A stretch of DNA of 64,000 nt, from positions 1,178,001 to 1,242,000 of the forward strand of contig QEYB01000715.1 in the NCBI GenBank assembly GCA_017562135.1, in the 5' to 3' direction. The notes beneath the pieces are model-generated. The model ran no database searches, had not been told where the DNA came from, and saw only the letters and a program-made list of their open reading frames with translations. The position numbers and the translations under genes were made by a program. The DNA is from Dipylidium caninum (taxonomy: Eukaryota; Platyhelminthes; Cestoda; Cyclophyllidea; Dipylidiidae). Shown in pieces: positions 27,701 through 39,400 of this stretch; position 1 is the first letter of the stretch; each line of letters begins with the position of its first letter.

Positions 27701-30700
27701 GTCACTCAGGGACGCAGCAGGAAGTCACTTCCCTCACGCCATGACGTGGTCTCCCACAATTTTCACGCCATCCTTGGTACCTGCGTTGTTGATTTGTTGC
27801 AGCAGCCGGGGGCGATCAGGTCGCAGAGATTGTGTGCGAGGCGCCCGGACGAGGGACCAGTGAATTCGCCGAGTGCCCCAAGCGGACGTGTCGCGCAAAT
27901 GTCGACTGCTGGGTCGCCTACGGCAAACCCCAACAGTGTGTCTGCGACCCGCATTTTTGCGGTCTGGTCTGCCTTTCAGGTGAACTTTTACCTTGTTAAG
28001 AATGCCATTTTGGGGCTAAGCGACGGGATAGACGATGGCAGCAAACCGTTGTTACTCAGTTGCACAGCGCATCGGAGTAAGGGAGCGCACACTGCGAAAA
28101 AAGGTTTGACCAACTCTGTTGGCCTCTTGCCAATGTCACCCTTAGACAGCAAATGGGTTCCAGGCAGGAACGAAGCGCCCACTCGAAACGCGGGGACAGA
28201 AGCAGCCAAATTTCAGGGGCCGTCGTCTCCTCCAGTGTCCGCCCGGCACACGCTCGCAGCAATGCGGGCGAAGCGCAGACGCAGACGCAGACCCATTCTC
28301 CACTCGGCCATGCTGGCCCTCGTTCTCGCAAATATATATCGTTTCCCAATCCTGGGTCGTAATCATCTACAATGCTTTTGCCTCCACTTCTGAGCAGCTC
28401 AGATGGCGGCGACGGCACGCAGCGCAGGTGGTGCGCAGACAGGCAGTGTTTATTCGCAGTCATTCATCCCATGCCGCTGCTGCATAGAACGCGTCGACCC
28501 GCGCCTTCCTCAGCCTCCTTTTAAACTGACTCTCCCCTGGTGTACTTGCAGTTGAGTCGCAGTGCCCCAAACCCCCCAAACCCGGAAATGGGAACGTCTT
28601 CTTCCGCGACGCCCGAGTGGGAGCCACTGCGGACTACATGTGTGATGACGGCTTCACGGTGATGGGTCCTCGGAAGCGCCACTGCCTCGCCACCTTGAAA
28701 TGGTCCGATTCAGAGCCCGTCTGCACGAACGAAACGGACTGTGAGTTTGGTCTGCCTCCCCATGAATTAAGAACCGAGTCCCACCATCCGTTAGACAAAT
28801 TTATCCACGCCTATTTTGGCAGCACGCCTGTTTCTTCAAAACCGGTTTTGCATTCCATTGCTGTAGAAGCTTACAAGAGATTTTTAAGGCGAAGATCGCC
28901 TTGCACCCTGTATGAGAAAGCGTGAAAAGATGCGAAAAAGGGGAGATAGGTTCGAGGGAGGGGCGGGACGAAAAGAACTTGAACTGGCTACATTTGGAGG
29001 GTAAATTTCCTTTGTTCCTGGAGAAGTGAATTAAATGAAACGATCATCTGCGAACCTCATGTCCGCAGCATCTGTCCGCATTTGCTGTTAACGACCCGCC
29101 GTTGCCTCACAACGTAAATCCAAAATATGGTACCGTGGACAAATGTACGCTCGGTCCTAAAGGAGTTTGGCGAATACTTTTGCTTGTCGTGCTCTTTGAT
29201 GTCTCACAAGAGGCCTGAAACCTCTCCTGCGGCCAATTCACTCAAGATGCGAGGGTCAGCAAGCCGAGAGGAGGAAAAGCGTCTTGTGCTCGACCAAAAC
29301 GAGTTGCCCGTTCCGGCGCTTATCGCGAATTGCAATGCCGCTTTCGCCATGTCTGGGGCGGTAAATTAGGCAGCAGTTTTGCACCGACCCGTCGGGGAGG
29401 TGGCAGTCAGGAGATGACGCTGTAAATTAGGCAAATGCGTGCAAAGCAGACTCCCATGGAGAATCGTAGCACTCGAATGCGGTTTTTCGACTCGCGCTGT
29501 TTGGCGCTTCGACAGAGCCACTTCTCCGTCTCCCTTGTGCATAATTCTGGAAGGAGGGAGGGGGGGGGAGCGGGCAGGACGGCACGGCGTTGAAATACCT
29601 CCGCTCTGCCGCCTGAGTGGGCGATAATCCGTTTGTCGGTGTCTTTTTCTGTCAATTTGATAGTCATTTATTGATGCAGACTCCTCAACGCCTTTTCTCG
29701 GCTATGCCGGCATCCGCAACCTTTTGCCCCCGCTTCCCCACCTCACGCACCACAAATGCCCTTATTTTCAACGGATTTCGCATCTGACTTAGAGCGACAC
29801 ACACACACACACACAAACACTCAGGTTTAGCGACTTAGAAACGCCCTGACTCCATGGTGCACCCCAACTTCATTGCGGCACGCAGTTCCGCCCAGCGCAC
29901 CGCAGAGCGACTGTAGAAACGACTTTGTTCAAACGACCCCTGCACACTTTATTTGCTTTACTTACCCACACTCGAGTCCTTTTACCTCTGCCATCCGCTT
30001 TTTGACGGCAGTAAACACCAAGATTGGCGCACCACTACGCGGCGGCAGCTCACCTTCAAATTAACTTGCCTGTACAGACTGTTTTTCGCCGCCATACATA
30101 CAAAACGCAATGGTTATAGAGGGCCACTGGCCGGAGGACAACAGTTCCAGGGCGAGGGCCGACTACAGGAGCGGCGAGTCGATCAGCATGACCTGCCGGC
30201 CAGGATTTGCCGACGAGAAACGCAAATACTCCACGGCTGTGTGCGTTGGCAACCAGTGGAAGTATGAGAAGCTTGACTGTCAAAGTAGGCGATTAACTTG
30301 CACAAGTGTCACTTTGTCCTCTCTTTATCAGTATGTCGCCTGTGTTAAAAAGCTTAGCTTTGTTCTGAACAGTTTTCCCCGCTTTTTCTTCACATATCCT
30401 CTCATTACTGAGCGCCCCAGCGGTTGTGTGAGGGAAGTGGCTGCCTCTGAGGTCGTCACAACTCCAACACGTTAAAATCGCCTTCTGGCCTCTGCAGAAA
30501 AATTAAGTTTACACTCCCAGGCAAGATTTAACCAATTTTGACGGAGTTGCAGTGATTACATTTGTTATTTATTAAAGGGATATCCTGTCCGGAAATAGAC
30601 GGACCGGAGAACGGACGAACCCTCTACACCTCAGATACGCGATATCAGGCGACGGCAGTGCAATTTTGCAACGATGGGTACAAAATTCGTTGTCCCGACG

Positions 30701-33700
30701 AGGCGGTTAACACGGAGCTCGGCCCATCGAGGAGTAAGCTGTCACCGAATTCTTAGCAGCAGAGAGTGTGCTTCATGGTTGGCCGAAAATCCCCCATCCG
30801 TGAAAAGTTGAGGGATTCAACTCATTACCACTGCCACTTTACCTAAACTACCGCTCTCTTTATGACTTGCGTCCCGTTTCGCCTGAATGCCCCACTGTTG
30901 TTTGCTTCTTGTCCGCACCCTCCCCACTTAAAGCCGAAATTGCGAGTGTCTGCTCGTCTCTCGCATGACTTCCACGCTTCTCCGGGGCCTACACACCAAT
31001 GAGCAGTTATGGGACCTAAAAAAGGCATGGGATGAGAGGGAGAAGACGCTTTGAGTCTGTTCGCCCCCAAAAAAATAATTTCCTTCTCGACTTAGGTTGC
31101 CGAAGAGTGTGTCAGGCTGACAGGATGTGGTCTGGCAAACCTGCCGAATGCATAGGTACGTGCAATGCTTCGAGTGGGCTGACTTTTCCCCGCCACTGGC
31201 GCAATCTGAGGACAAAGGCGACCTTCCAAGAGCCGTAAATACTACCTTTCGTGCGCGTTAGCTCCACCTGCCGGCGGGTCCTGCGTCGCCCTCCTCCTCT
31301 TCCTCACTTCGCCAATTTGGAATGCGCTTTCCACTGAATCCGTGGCAAATCGCACCGTCAGACCACGCTAATAACAGTTGGGGGAGGCTTGTGCACAGAC
31401 CGCAGTGTCGAGAATGGCAGGCCGAGGCTTGGGGACCACATCAGCAGGGCGCGTGTTGGTCGGTTGCCGCGGAGGTGCGGGGATGTCGCCGTGGTAAATC
31501 GCAGAGCGCCGGGAGGGTTTGCTTTCTCGCGGCCGTTGTGTGCCGTCAGGCATGTGGGGTGGCAAGGGCGGGAGTTGGCAGCGTTTCCCCTTCCTATGAC
31601 TGGGGGTTTCCCCTGGTGACCGAGTCCATTCTAAGGTGGTGTTTTGGATTTGAATTTTGCCCAATTTCCGTAATTATAGTTTGGGTTTTTCCATTTCCCA
31701 CACAACAAAAGTCGCCTCTATTTTATGCCCACTTCCGTGGCTTCTCCCGGCCAGCGCTCCCATTGTGGAGGGCGCTCGTTACACGTGGCCAAATGTTATA
31801 TGAACATATTAATGACATCTTTGCAGCTATAACTTGCCCCAGACTCCAACAGCCTGAAAACGGTTTCATTTCTGGCTACCAGACGAGTGTGAACAGTGTT
31901 GTTGCTTTCGAGTGCTCCGAGGGTTTCGAGTTGAAAGGCTCCAGTTTTCGAAAGTGCCAACCCAGCGGCGAGTGGGATGGCGAGCCGGCACACTGTCAAG
32001 GTAGGTCGCACTTCTTCGCCGGACTGCATGCTTTCATTACCCTGAACTTTTGAATTCAACGTCCCCTCCAATTGCCATACCCTCAGACAAGCCCACCAGT
32101 TACTCCGGAATCCAACATTTCGAGGTTTGCCAATTGTAAGCCGGCAATTAAAGTTCACCGCCAGTCCATTGTCTGTGGCAGAATCGCCGAGGCGGGCGAA
32201 TCACTTGGACAGGGCCGTGGTCGCCACCGACAGACGGCGGTGTCATGCTGCTGGGCACCCCAAGAACTATGCCCAAAAAAGTCCACCAAATCTTTATTTA
32301 GCAATAATTTTGGCCGATCATTTCCGCTCTCGTCCCTGCATCCCGGCTGGTTTTATTGAGGTTCTTCAGTCAGTCGCCCTGCCCAAATTGGCAGTTGTGC
32401 TCGTAGGAGAATTTACTTGAAAGGGACGAATGACGGGAACTGAAGTAGTCCCTCCCAGCTCTCTTTGCCTTTTAAAAGTTGAACCAGTGCATTTTTAACG
32501 CCAGGGTTTTCAGTGAAGCCCATGTAATTTTCACATAGCAGCATTTATCAATTGGTCGTTCACGTTCGGTCCGAAATTCTGGCCATTTATTGCCCTCCTA
32601 AAAATGCAGGTAAAGTCGGCACACATTCCAAGCGATGCAGCTTTCTTCTTCCTCCTCCTCCTCCTCCTCCTCCCCCTCTCTTCCCCCCTTCCCCTCTCCT
32701 CCCTGTTTTCCGTGCACACTCCGCCTCGTCTCATACCAACAACGAAAGGACAGGCGCAATCCCCTCGCCGGCGGTTCAGTATATCACCACGATGGGAGAC
32801 GGAATATCCTCTAAACTGGCTATTTTAGGCCCAGCAGTGGGCGTCAGTCACACCGACATGGGTGTTCGCTCGCTCAAGACCGAATGCTTTTATGCTGCGA
32901 TCAAATATCACTGAAAGGAGGCGCTCCACATGGTGCACTGGACTAATTTTTTTGGCAGGCGCGATTGCTCGGACCGAAAATAGGTAAGCAGAGCGCCACA
33001 CAAATTTAAGAAACCGAACGAACCTCCACGTCTGCGCCTTCAACAGGCCCAGGAGAGTCGCATCGGCCACGTCGCGTTGACACTGAACGTGGGGATTTAA
33101 ATAAAATATCACTTAGGTCGAAACCTCTTTGGAGCTTCCTTGGCACAACCAATAAGTGTCTGGCTGCGTCGTTTAGTCCGAGAACACCCGCTTTCAGCTT
33201 GTGTACGCGCTTTTTCGATGTCACGCCATGCCTCCGCTGACTGGACACAGCACGAACGCGAAAACACGAAGTGGAACACAAAAAATCTGCTATTCATTCG
33301 CCGACATCGTTGTAACTAGGGTTGCTTGCCTGTGACTGCGGTTGTCCCGGCACGCAAGGGGTATTTGGCTCACTCCACTCCCTGTGATATCCCACCGACC
33401 GTTTGCGCCACGCAGTTTGGGACAGCTTTTTTTTCGCAAAATTTAGTGCGAGTCTGCGGTCCACCTCCGGTGATCCCACACGCTGTGCTCAAGTTCTCCT
33501 CAGTCGCGTACAACAGCAAAGCGTACTTCAGGTACGTCTGCTTCCGCTTTTCTCCGGCACCTGCGCCGCCGCCCGTCCGCCTGCCCGCCTGCCCGCCCGC
33601 CGCGCCCACTTCTGGTCGCGGAGACGCATCCGCGCCGCCCCTCGGCGTTGTGTCTCTGTCGACGCCTCGGGGACGCGCGCGACTGCTGTTGCCTTCGCCT

Positions 33701-36417
33701 CCTGCCAGTGGCGTGATTTACTAGGGCTGTTTGCGCGACGAGTTAGCAGTTCTTTTGGTGTGGGTTCCGCTTGCTTTTGCAACTGCTGCAAAAGCTTACT
33801 CGCCGTATCCCCATCGGACGTGCCGCTGTCTCTTCTCTTCCCTTCTGCAAGTCGCAAAGCCCCCCCCCCCCAGAAGCAAATTGCACGTCTCATGCAAACT
33901 AAGTGGCCTTACCGAGCATTTCAGCCTTGTAGAGGTAGCAAACTACAGTGGAGAATAATAATTAGGGGACGAAATAATCATTAGTTTATTGCATCTGCAG
34001 CAACACGCAAAAAGGACACTCATTTTTCACGCTACTTAGCATGTAAAACACCTTCGTCAATCATCAGTTTTTACGCCTTCCAGTTGTGAGACGGACACAA
34101 CGTCGTCGTCTCCGACATCGGAGCTGATCTGTGGCCGAATAGGCAACAAAACATCATGGCTGCCCTTCCCATATCCCACGTGTTACAAGCACTGCCCCGC
34201 GCCTGACATACTAAACGCCAATGTCTCCCTTCTGAGTGAAAACGGCAAATCGAGGGAGGCTGATGTTGCCGAGACGAAGTCACTTGAACATGGTGCCCAG
34301 GTGACGATCACATGTCAGTCAGGCTACAGCCTCTCCAAGGGGAAGACGAAGTCCTCCTCGGAAACCTTTGCCACCATGACCTGTGAAGACGGGAAGTGGA
34401 GCAGCGATTTTCAATGCCGACCCGGTGAGTTGCAGCTGGTTGGCTTCTACTGCCACACGAGGGGCAGCCGGACTGGCCGAGAAGTGCCCACTGTCCGTTT
34501 CTTGGGTTAATATTGGGCGTGATATTTTCGTGCAGCCTTCTTGGTCCACAACTAAGAGGAGCTTTACTTTATTCATGGGCGAAATGAGCCCCAACAGCTC
34601 GAGTTATTTGCGTTACCGTAAAGAGTCCGTGCTAAAAGTATGTATGTCTCATTGCACAATTCATAAGGCCCAAACTACAGCGCACGATGCCGCCCAAGCG
34701 ACGTTCGAGGCGGCCAATGGTGCAGATACGGCGATTTTGTCGCAGTGCACAACTCTGCATTATAGACATTTTCTTAGCACGGTCCATTTGGGCAATTCAC
34801 TCCCAGTCTGTGTTCCGTTGTCCACTGCTCGAGCACGTCGCTAGCACAAGTAAGGTCGTGCAAAAACAGTCTTTGGGGGATGTGGTTTACGCAAACCCGT
34901 GAACAGTGGCGCGCCAGTTCCCGATTTGGCACTTCACCATCCCGTACTTTGGTCCACACGTAACGCTGCCCACCCGTCAGAACAAGAGGCTTTGAGTTCT
35001 GGCACCGACAGTGGGAACCGCTAGTCCCAAACGCCGCCAGCTCGCTCGCCCACATCCCCACGCGCGTATATTCACTCTACTTTTGTCCAAATCGCCTGCC
35101 TGGCAAAGTGGCCTTGATGGGAGAAGAGGTATTCATACAAAAGACATCCCAGCCCCTCCTCCTTTGGGCGAAGTGGCATCCGCTAATTTAGTACTCCGAA
35201 GCCATCAGAAGTAGAGATGGATAGAAGAGTCAACAACGCGGGATGACTTGAGAGGTCTCGCCCAAGAGATGGGGCAGCACTTTGACAAGACACGGTGTCC
35301 TTTGTAACCCCAACGGCTTTCTTGTGGTCGGGACATGATGGCTTCTGGTGTCTATCCTGTCCCGCGTTTTAACGGTTACAGCTAGATGCACCACTCGACC
35401 ACCGAATATTCCCAACGCGCTGACTCGTTTCTACGGCCTTCATCACGGCTCGGTGGCGCGTTACCAGTGCTTCCCGGGCTTCGAGCTCGACACCAACCGG
35501 ACAGAAGCTGCGCTGCGGAAGACCGTCGGTGACGGCGGTCTGGTCAGCTCGTGGCCTCTCGTGCACGACCGCTACAGTGTCAGATGCGAGTATGGCGTGT
35601 GGAAAGGACAAGTGCCCTCGTGTGTCGAAGGTATGCCGAAATCTTAGTCGCTTTCGGCCATCTTCAAAGTTTACTGCCTCCTACTGGGAGGTGATAAATT
35701 TGCAGCGCCCTTGGTTGGTGGTGGAAAAGAAGTTTGTCATCAGATGATGGTTGGAGAGAGCACTCCAGTAAGCGGGAAAGACGTTTCAGTAAAAAACTCA
35801 ATTCAATGTTGGCTTCCTAATTTCTCCCTCAAATATGTGAGCATCCAGTTGGTAGGTGGCAGTCGAGCTCGACTGAGGAACTCCGCATTATTGGCGCGCA
35901 GAATGACGGAGCCTGGCGGCGCTCGGCCTCCTCTGGCGACGCGCTGTCAGCCGGGACCGGCGCTGACGCGCGTCTGCCTCTCAGCCCGCGCAAGCGCCAC
36001 GAAAACTGCATTCGACGCAATTGCCGAGGGTAGACGAAAGCAATGTGCGCGAGTTACTGTTAATGCCTAGTTTAATTAGCGGACCAAACCTCAGTGTTTG
36101 CGTGTCCCAGTAGCATTGTGAAGCATTGCGAACGAGACTCTCGTCGTTTTCCAGTGCGTTGTGGCCGTCCTCCGGTGCCAGACGGAATGGAGATCCACTT
36201 GGTCGGCGCCAGGGGCCGATGGCCCTTCGACAGCGAGCACATCCTCCCCACTCACGGCGCCATCGTCGAGTACAGTTGCCTCAAAGACGACCACCGCATA
36301 GAAGGCCCCCGACGCACCTTCTGCGTGGACGGGCACTGGAGTCCCGACGAAATTCCAACGTGTACAAAAGTTACGCACGACATCATACCCCACTCCTGGC
36401 TATTTTACAAGCCTTAA
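24741..36417 (+). CDS. Secreted eight-sushi-domain protein, Hikaru genki-like
   Basis: Model of 682 aa from eleven exons: 24741-24888, 27803-27979, 28552-28740, 30078-30284, 30578-30733, 31096-31155, 31827-32000, 33447-33531, 34084-34424, 35382-35630, 36155-36417. The first exon encodes a signal peptide (MVKLFSWLSPIFLAFAAA). Exon 2 carries an eight-cysteine module ending CVCDPHFCGLVC. Then follow eight sushi/CCP domains with the usual Cys...Tyr/Phe...Cys...GY/F...Cys...W...Cys pattern. Sushi 3 is split between exons 5 and 6, sushi 5 between exons 8 and 9, and exon 9 also holds all of sushi 6. Every splice junction except the one inside sushi 5 (phase 2) is phase 1. A signal peptide plus sushi array with no membrane anchor indicates a secreted adhesive or matrix protein. 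Hikaru genki-type synaptic cleft proteins are the closest fit I recall, but other sushi families remain possible. The 3' end is assigned to the first in-frame stop after sushi 8. Confidence 0.8.
24889..27802. other. Intron 1 (2.9 kb) of the sushi-domain gene
   Basis: The donor GTAAGT follows the signal-peptide exon, and a CAG acceptor precedes the Cys-rich exon; phases match (1/1). It contains a GGGT-repeat tract at 25138-25165 and a 191-codon minus-strand open frame at 26677-27252. That frame has no recognised domain and no splice context. Further phase-1 exons could hide here, but none was found. Confidence 0.4.
25138..25165 (+). repeat. GGGT-repeat tract, candidate G-quadruplex
   Basis: Five GGG runs spaced by single T or TAGGT on the plus strand in intron 1 of the sushi gene. 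The pattern meets the usual four-run short-loop G-quadruplex rule. It is on the coding strand, so it would also be present in the pre-mRNA. Confidence 0.75.
29796..29815. repeat. (CA)n microsatellite
   Basis: About ten CA units in the intron between sushi exons 1 and 2 (28741-30077). Confidence 0.85.
32644..32700. repeat. (TCC)n / polypyrimidine tract
   Basis: About nine TCC units continuing into a C/T-only stretch, inside the intron 32001-33446 of the sushi gene. Confidence 0.85.
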
Positions 36418-39400
36418 TGTAACGCTATGTATATTTGACGGTGAAAATGAAGGGAGAAGAGTTGCGAAAAAAATGCCATCAGAAAAGCGTCTTTTCTCCG
36501 ACATCTCTACTTCCGCATGCACGCACACGAAGGGTAAACGTCTGCACAACTACGAGGTCTTTCGCCCTTTCTCCGTCTCACCGTGCTCGCAGCGAGTCCG
36601 CAAATCACCAACTAACACCATTTTCAAATACTCTGCGTTCGGCCCTAAAAAATTCATAATTAACTGCGACCACATTCTGTCAAGTAGCATTTTTCGTCTA
36701 TGCAATGTAGAAGGAACTGTTTATGGTCCACATGCACACAGTTTCTTCAGGCGAAATGGGGACCGTTGCGCTGGCCGCCCTCCTCCAGAGGTGGGCACGT
36801 GCATATGCGTTGAAGGCCGGGAGGTGGAATACGAGCCGAGACAGGACTGTGTCCTCATAAAATGCGCCTCCACACACACGCTGCCAATCACGGGACGCAA
36901 AAATTCCAGCCAAAATCTTAAAAAATCCCTTATTTTGACATAAAATGGTCTGTTGACTCGAAGACATGTGTTTCCCTGTAGCAGGGAGTGCGCGATACGC
37001 TTTTGAAAGATTCTTTACCAAAGCCACAACTTACAAACAGAAGACAAGTGGAGACTACTCGCTTCTGCCATGCCGGTCAGCAGTTAGATGTGCCCCGAGC
37101 TGGTCTTGGCATTTCTACGTCGGCAGTTGAGGGACAGCGAGCGGTTCGAGGGGGGTTCTGCTGTGGGGCGCCAAGCCCCACCTCCACCCACGCCGTCAGG
37201 AGGCGGTGGATGAGCGCACGCGCAGCACTGCTCCGCTCCGCCAAGCCTTCGTGGAGTCTGCCTTTCACCTTCCAACTCACTTAAAGGCCGCAGTGAAGTT
37301 TACCTCAAGATGTTGGAAAAGAACCCGATTCGTCTTCCTTAGGCCTACGTTTGCGTCACAATTTTTAGGTATTTTATGGCACGCCTGCTGAACTACCTAT
37401 TTAATAATGTTGACAATTGTGTTCGCCGTAAATTTCCTTAGTGGGGCAAAATATGCACCGCTGTTAAGCCACCGAACGGGCTGCGAATCCGAGGGAGAAA
37501 AATTGTGGCATATTGGAGTTTGTGCTGGGATGCCACTTGATTAAATCCAGTTCATTTCATTTATTGTCAATTATTACATTGATAACGTCAAATTAATGGG
37601 AAGGAGAGGCTCGTTCGCCAACTCCGCTTGATTTTCGTGCAGTGGTGCGCTCGTTTTTCCATCTACCCTTTCCAGGCTCTTCCGCTCTCTTCTGCCCGCG
37701 AGGCGACGCCAAGTTGGTAATGAATGTCAGAGGCATTACGTGTAAGGGGCAAATCTGAGAATGTTACCCGACTTATTTACGAAATGTTTGCAAAAGTAGC
37801 AGACGAAATAGAAAGGTAATGGCAATTCAACTTGTCAAACAGACTGCCGGTGCTCAGCACGAAAAGTGGTTTTCGTAATCATTGTTTTGCCTTTGAGACC
37901 GTTTCCCTGTCGTAGCACCGCTGGAACCGAGTTAATGGCCTATTGAGGCGACAACAAGGAATCAAAATTGAGTGTGAAACCCACGCAAATCTCCACTTGA
38001 CACTTTTGTGATTATTATTATTACTAATTAAGTATTATACGTTAAAGAGAGGATACAGCAAATTCAGCGTGACCCTTGGCCACTCAGAATGTATGCGTTC
38101 TCTGCGTCGCAGAAAAAAAACTTTTAGCTATGCGTGTAAATGCGTAGCCAAGGCTTGTTTCCACCTCCCCTCGAATACTAAGGGTTATGTCCAGAAATAG
38201 CTGCCAAATTTCCCAGATATTATGGCATTGAACATCCTCTGGCCTCCCGAACAAAGTGTACATTCAGTGGCGACTATTTTATTCCCATGCTTCGGATGGG
38301 AATCTGCATTTTTACACTTGTGGATTTTGGCGTCCAATTCGTGCTCTGCCCATCGTCAGCCTTGGCTGGCACAATTTTAAACAGAAACTTGTTGGACATG
38401 TAACTGGTTGCATATTGTGCATCTATAATAATCACACAGCACTACTAATTATGATGAATATTTTCTAAAAAAATTTAATCCGCTTTTGCAGACGCATCAC
38501 CCTACATTCGACATAATTCTTCTGTATTCTTGACACCCCAAAATTGCCTTCTTCTCGTGATATGAGCTGTGGATGTTGCTTCGAAAGTCTCATGAGTACC
38601 AACAAAGACGCTCAAGGCAGCCAAAGTCCATTGTCTTCTCGGACTCCTTACTCACATTTGTCCCTCTTCTGTGGGTACATTTATTCCTTCACGATTTCGT
38701 GTGCGTCCTGGCAGGCAGGGTCGACCGTCTTCCCGAGCTATGATCTTCCAAAGGCCTTTATGTTCACTAACTCGTATTCGCGATACATTCGTAGAAGGGG
38801 AAGGAGGCATAGCAATAGTGGCAGTGACTAGGAGAGGATGCGTCATCCCACTTTCATTTCAGCACAAACGACTACTATTAACATTTCAGTAGTGCGCTTG
38901 CCGGGCAGCGGTTCCGCGTGATGACATCACGTAGTGGCTTCAAAACGAGCAGTTTGTTAATGTCATGTGTATTCCCTCTTCGCCACTACTCTACTCCGTT
39001 TCATTAGGCGTTCTGTGTTCTCTCATGAATGGGATTTTTCAGCGAATTCCCCTCTGGGAGTTGGTGTTTGAAAAACTAAGTCGACCTACACCATAGTAGT
39101 CATGCTAACCGAAACGATATTAAAGTGCAGGCACAATATGGCAGAAAAAACTGGTTAGACTTTAAGAAATTAGACTTCTGCCACTTGGTATAGGATTGGG
39201 ATTGTTCTTCAAAGGAACAAATAACAGCTCGAGACAGATCAACACATTGTGCAAACGTAACTTCTTTGTCTGCACTGGATGGAAAACCAGTCTTGAACTG
39301 TTACCTCCTCTTTTAGCCTTATCTTCCAGTACCGAGCCACGTCTGCGGCTTCATGCACGAAATAGAAAAGGTAAAGGTCAGTCTCATGAGTACCGGTACC

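Noticed and set aside
27617..28393. 258-codon plus-strand open frame
   Set aside because: It overlaps the Cys-rich exon in a different frame. The eight-cysteine frame has matching phase-1 splice sites and links signal peptide to sushi domains; the long frame is a GC-rich shadow.
33326..33984. Long plus- and minus-strand frames in the sushi gene
   Set aside because: Very GC/Pro-Arg-rich frames without domains; only 33447-33531 in one frame shows the sushi pattern and splice sites.
35711..36070. 120-codon plus-strand frame between the last two sushi exons
   Set aside because: No sushi cysteine pattern and not joined by phase-1 splice sites; treated as intron sequence.
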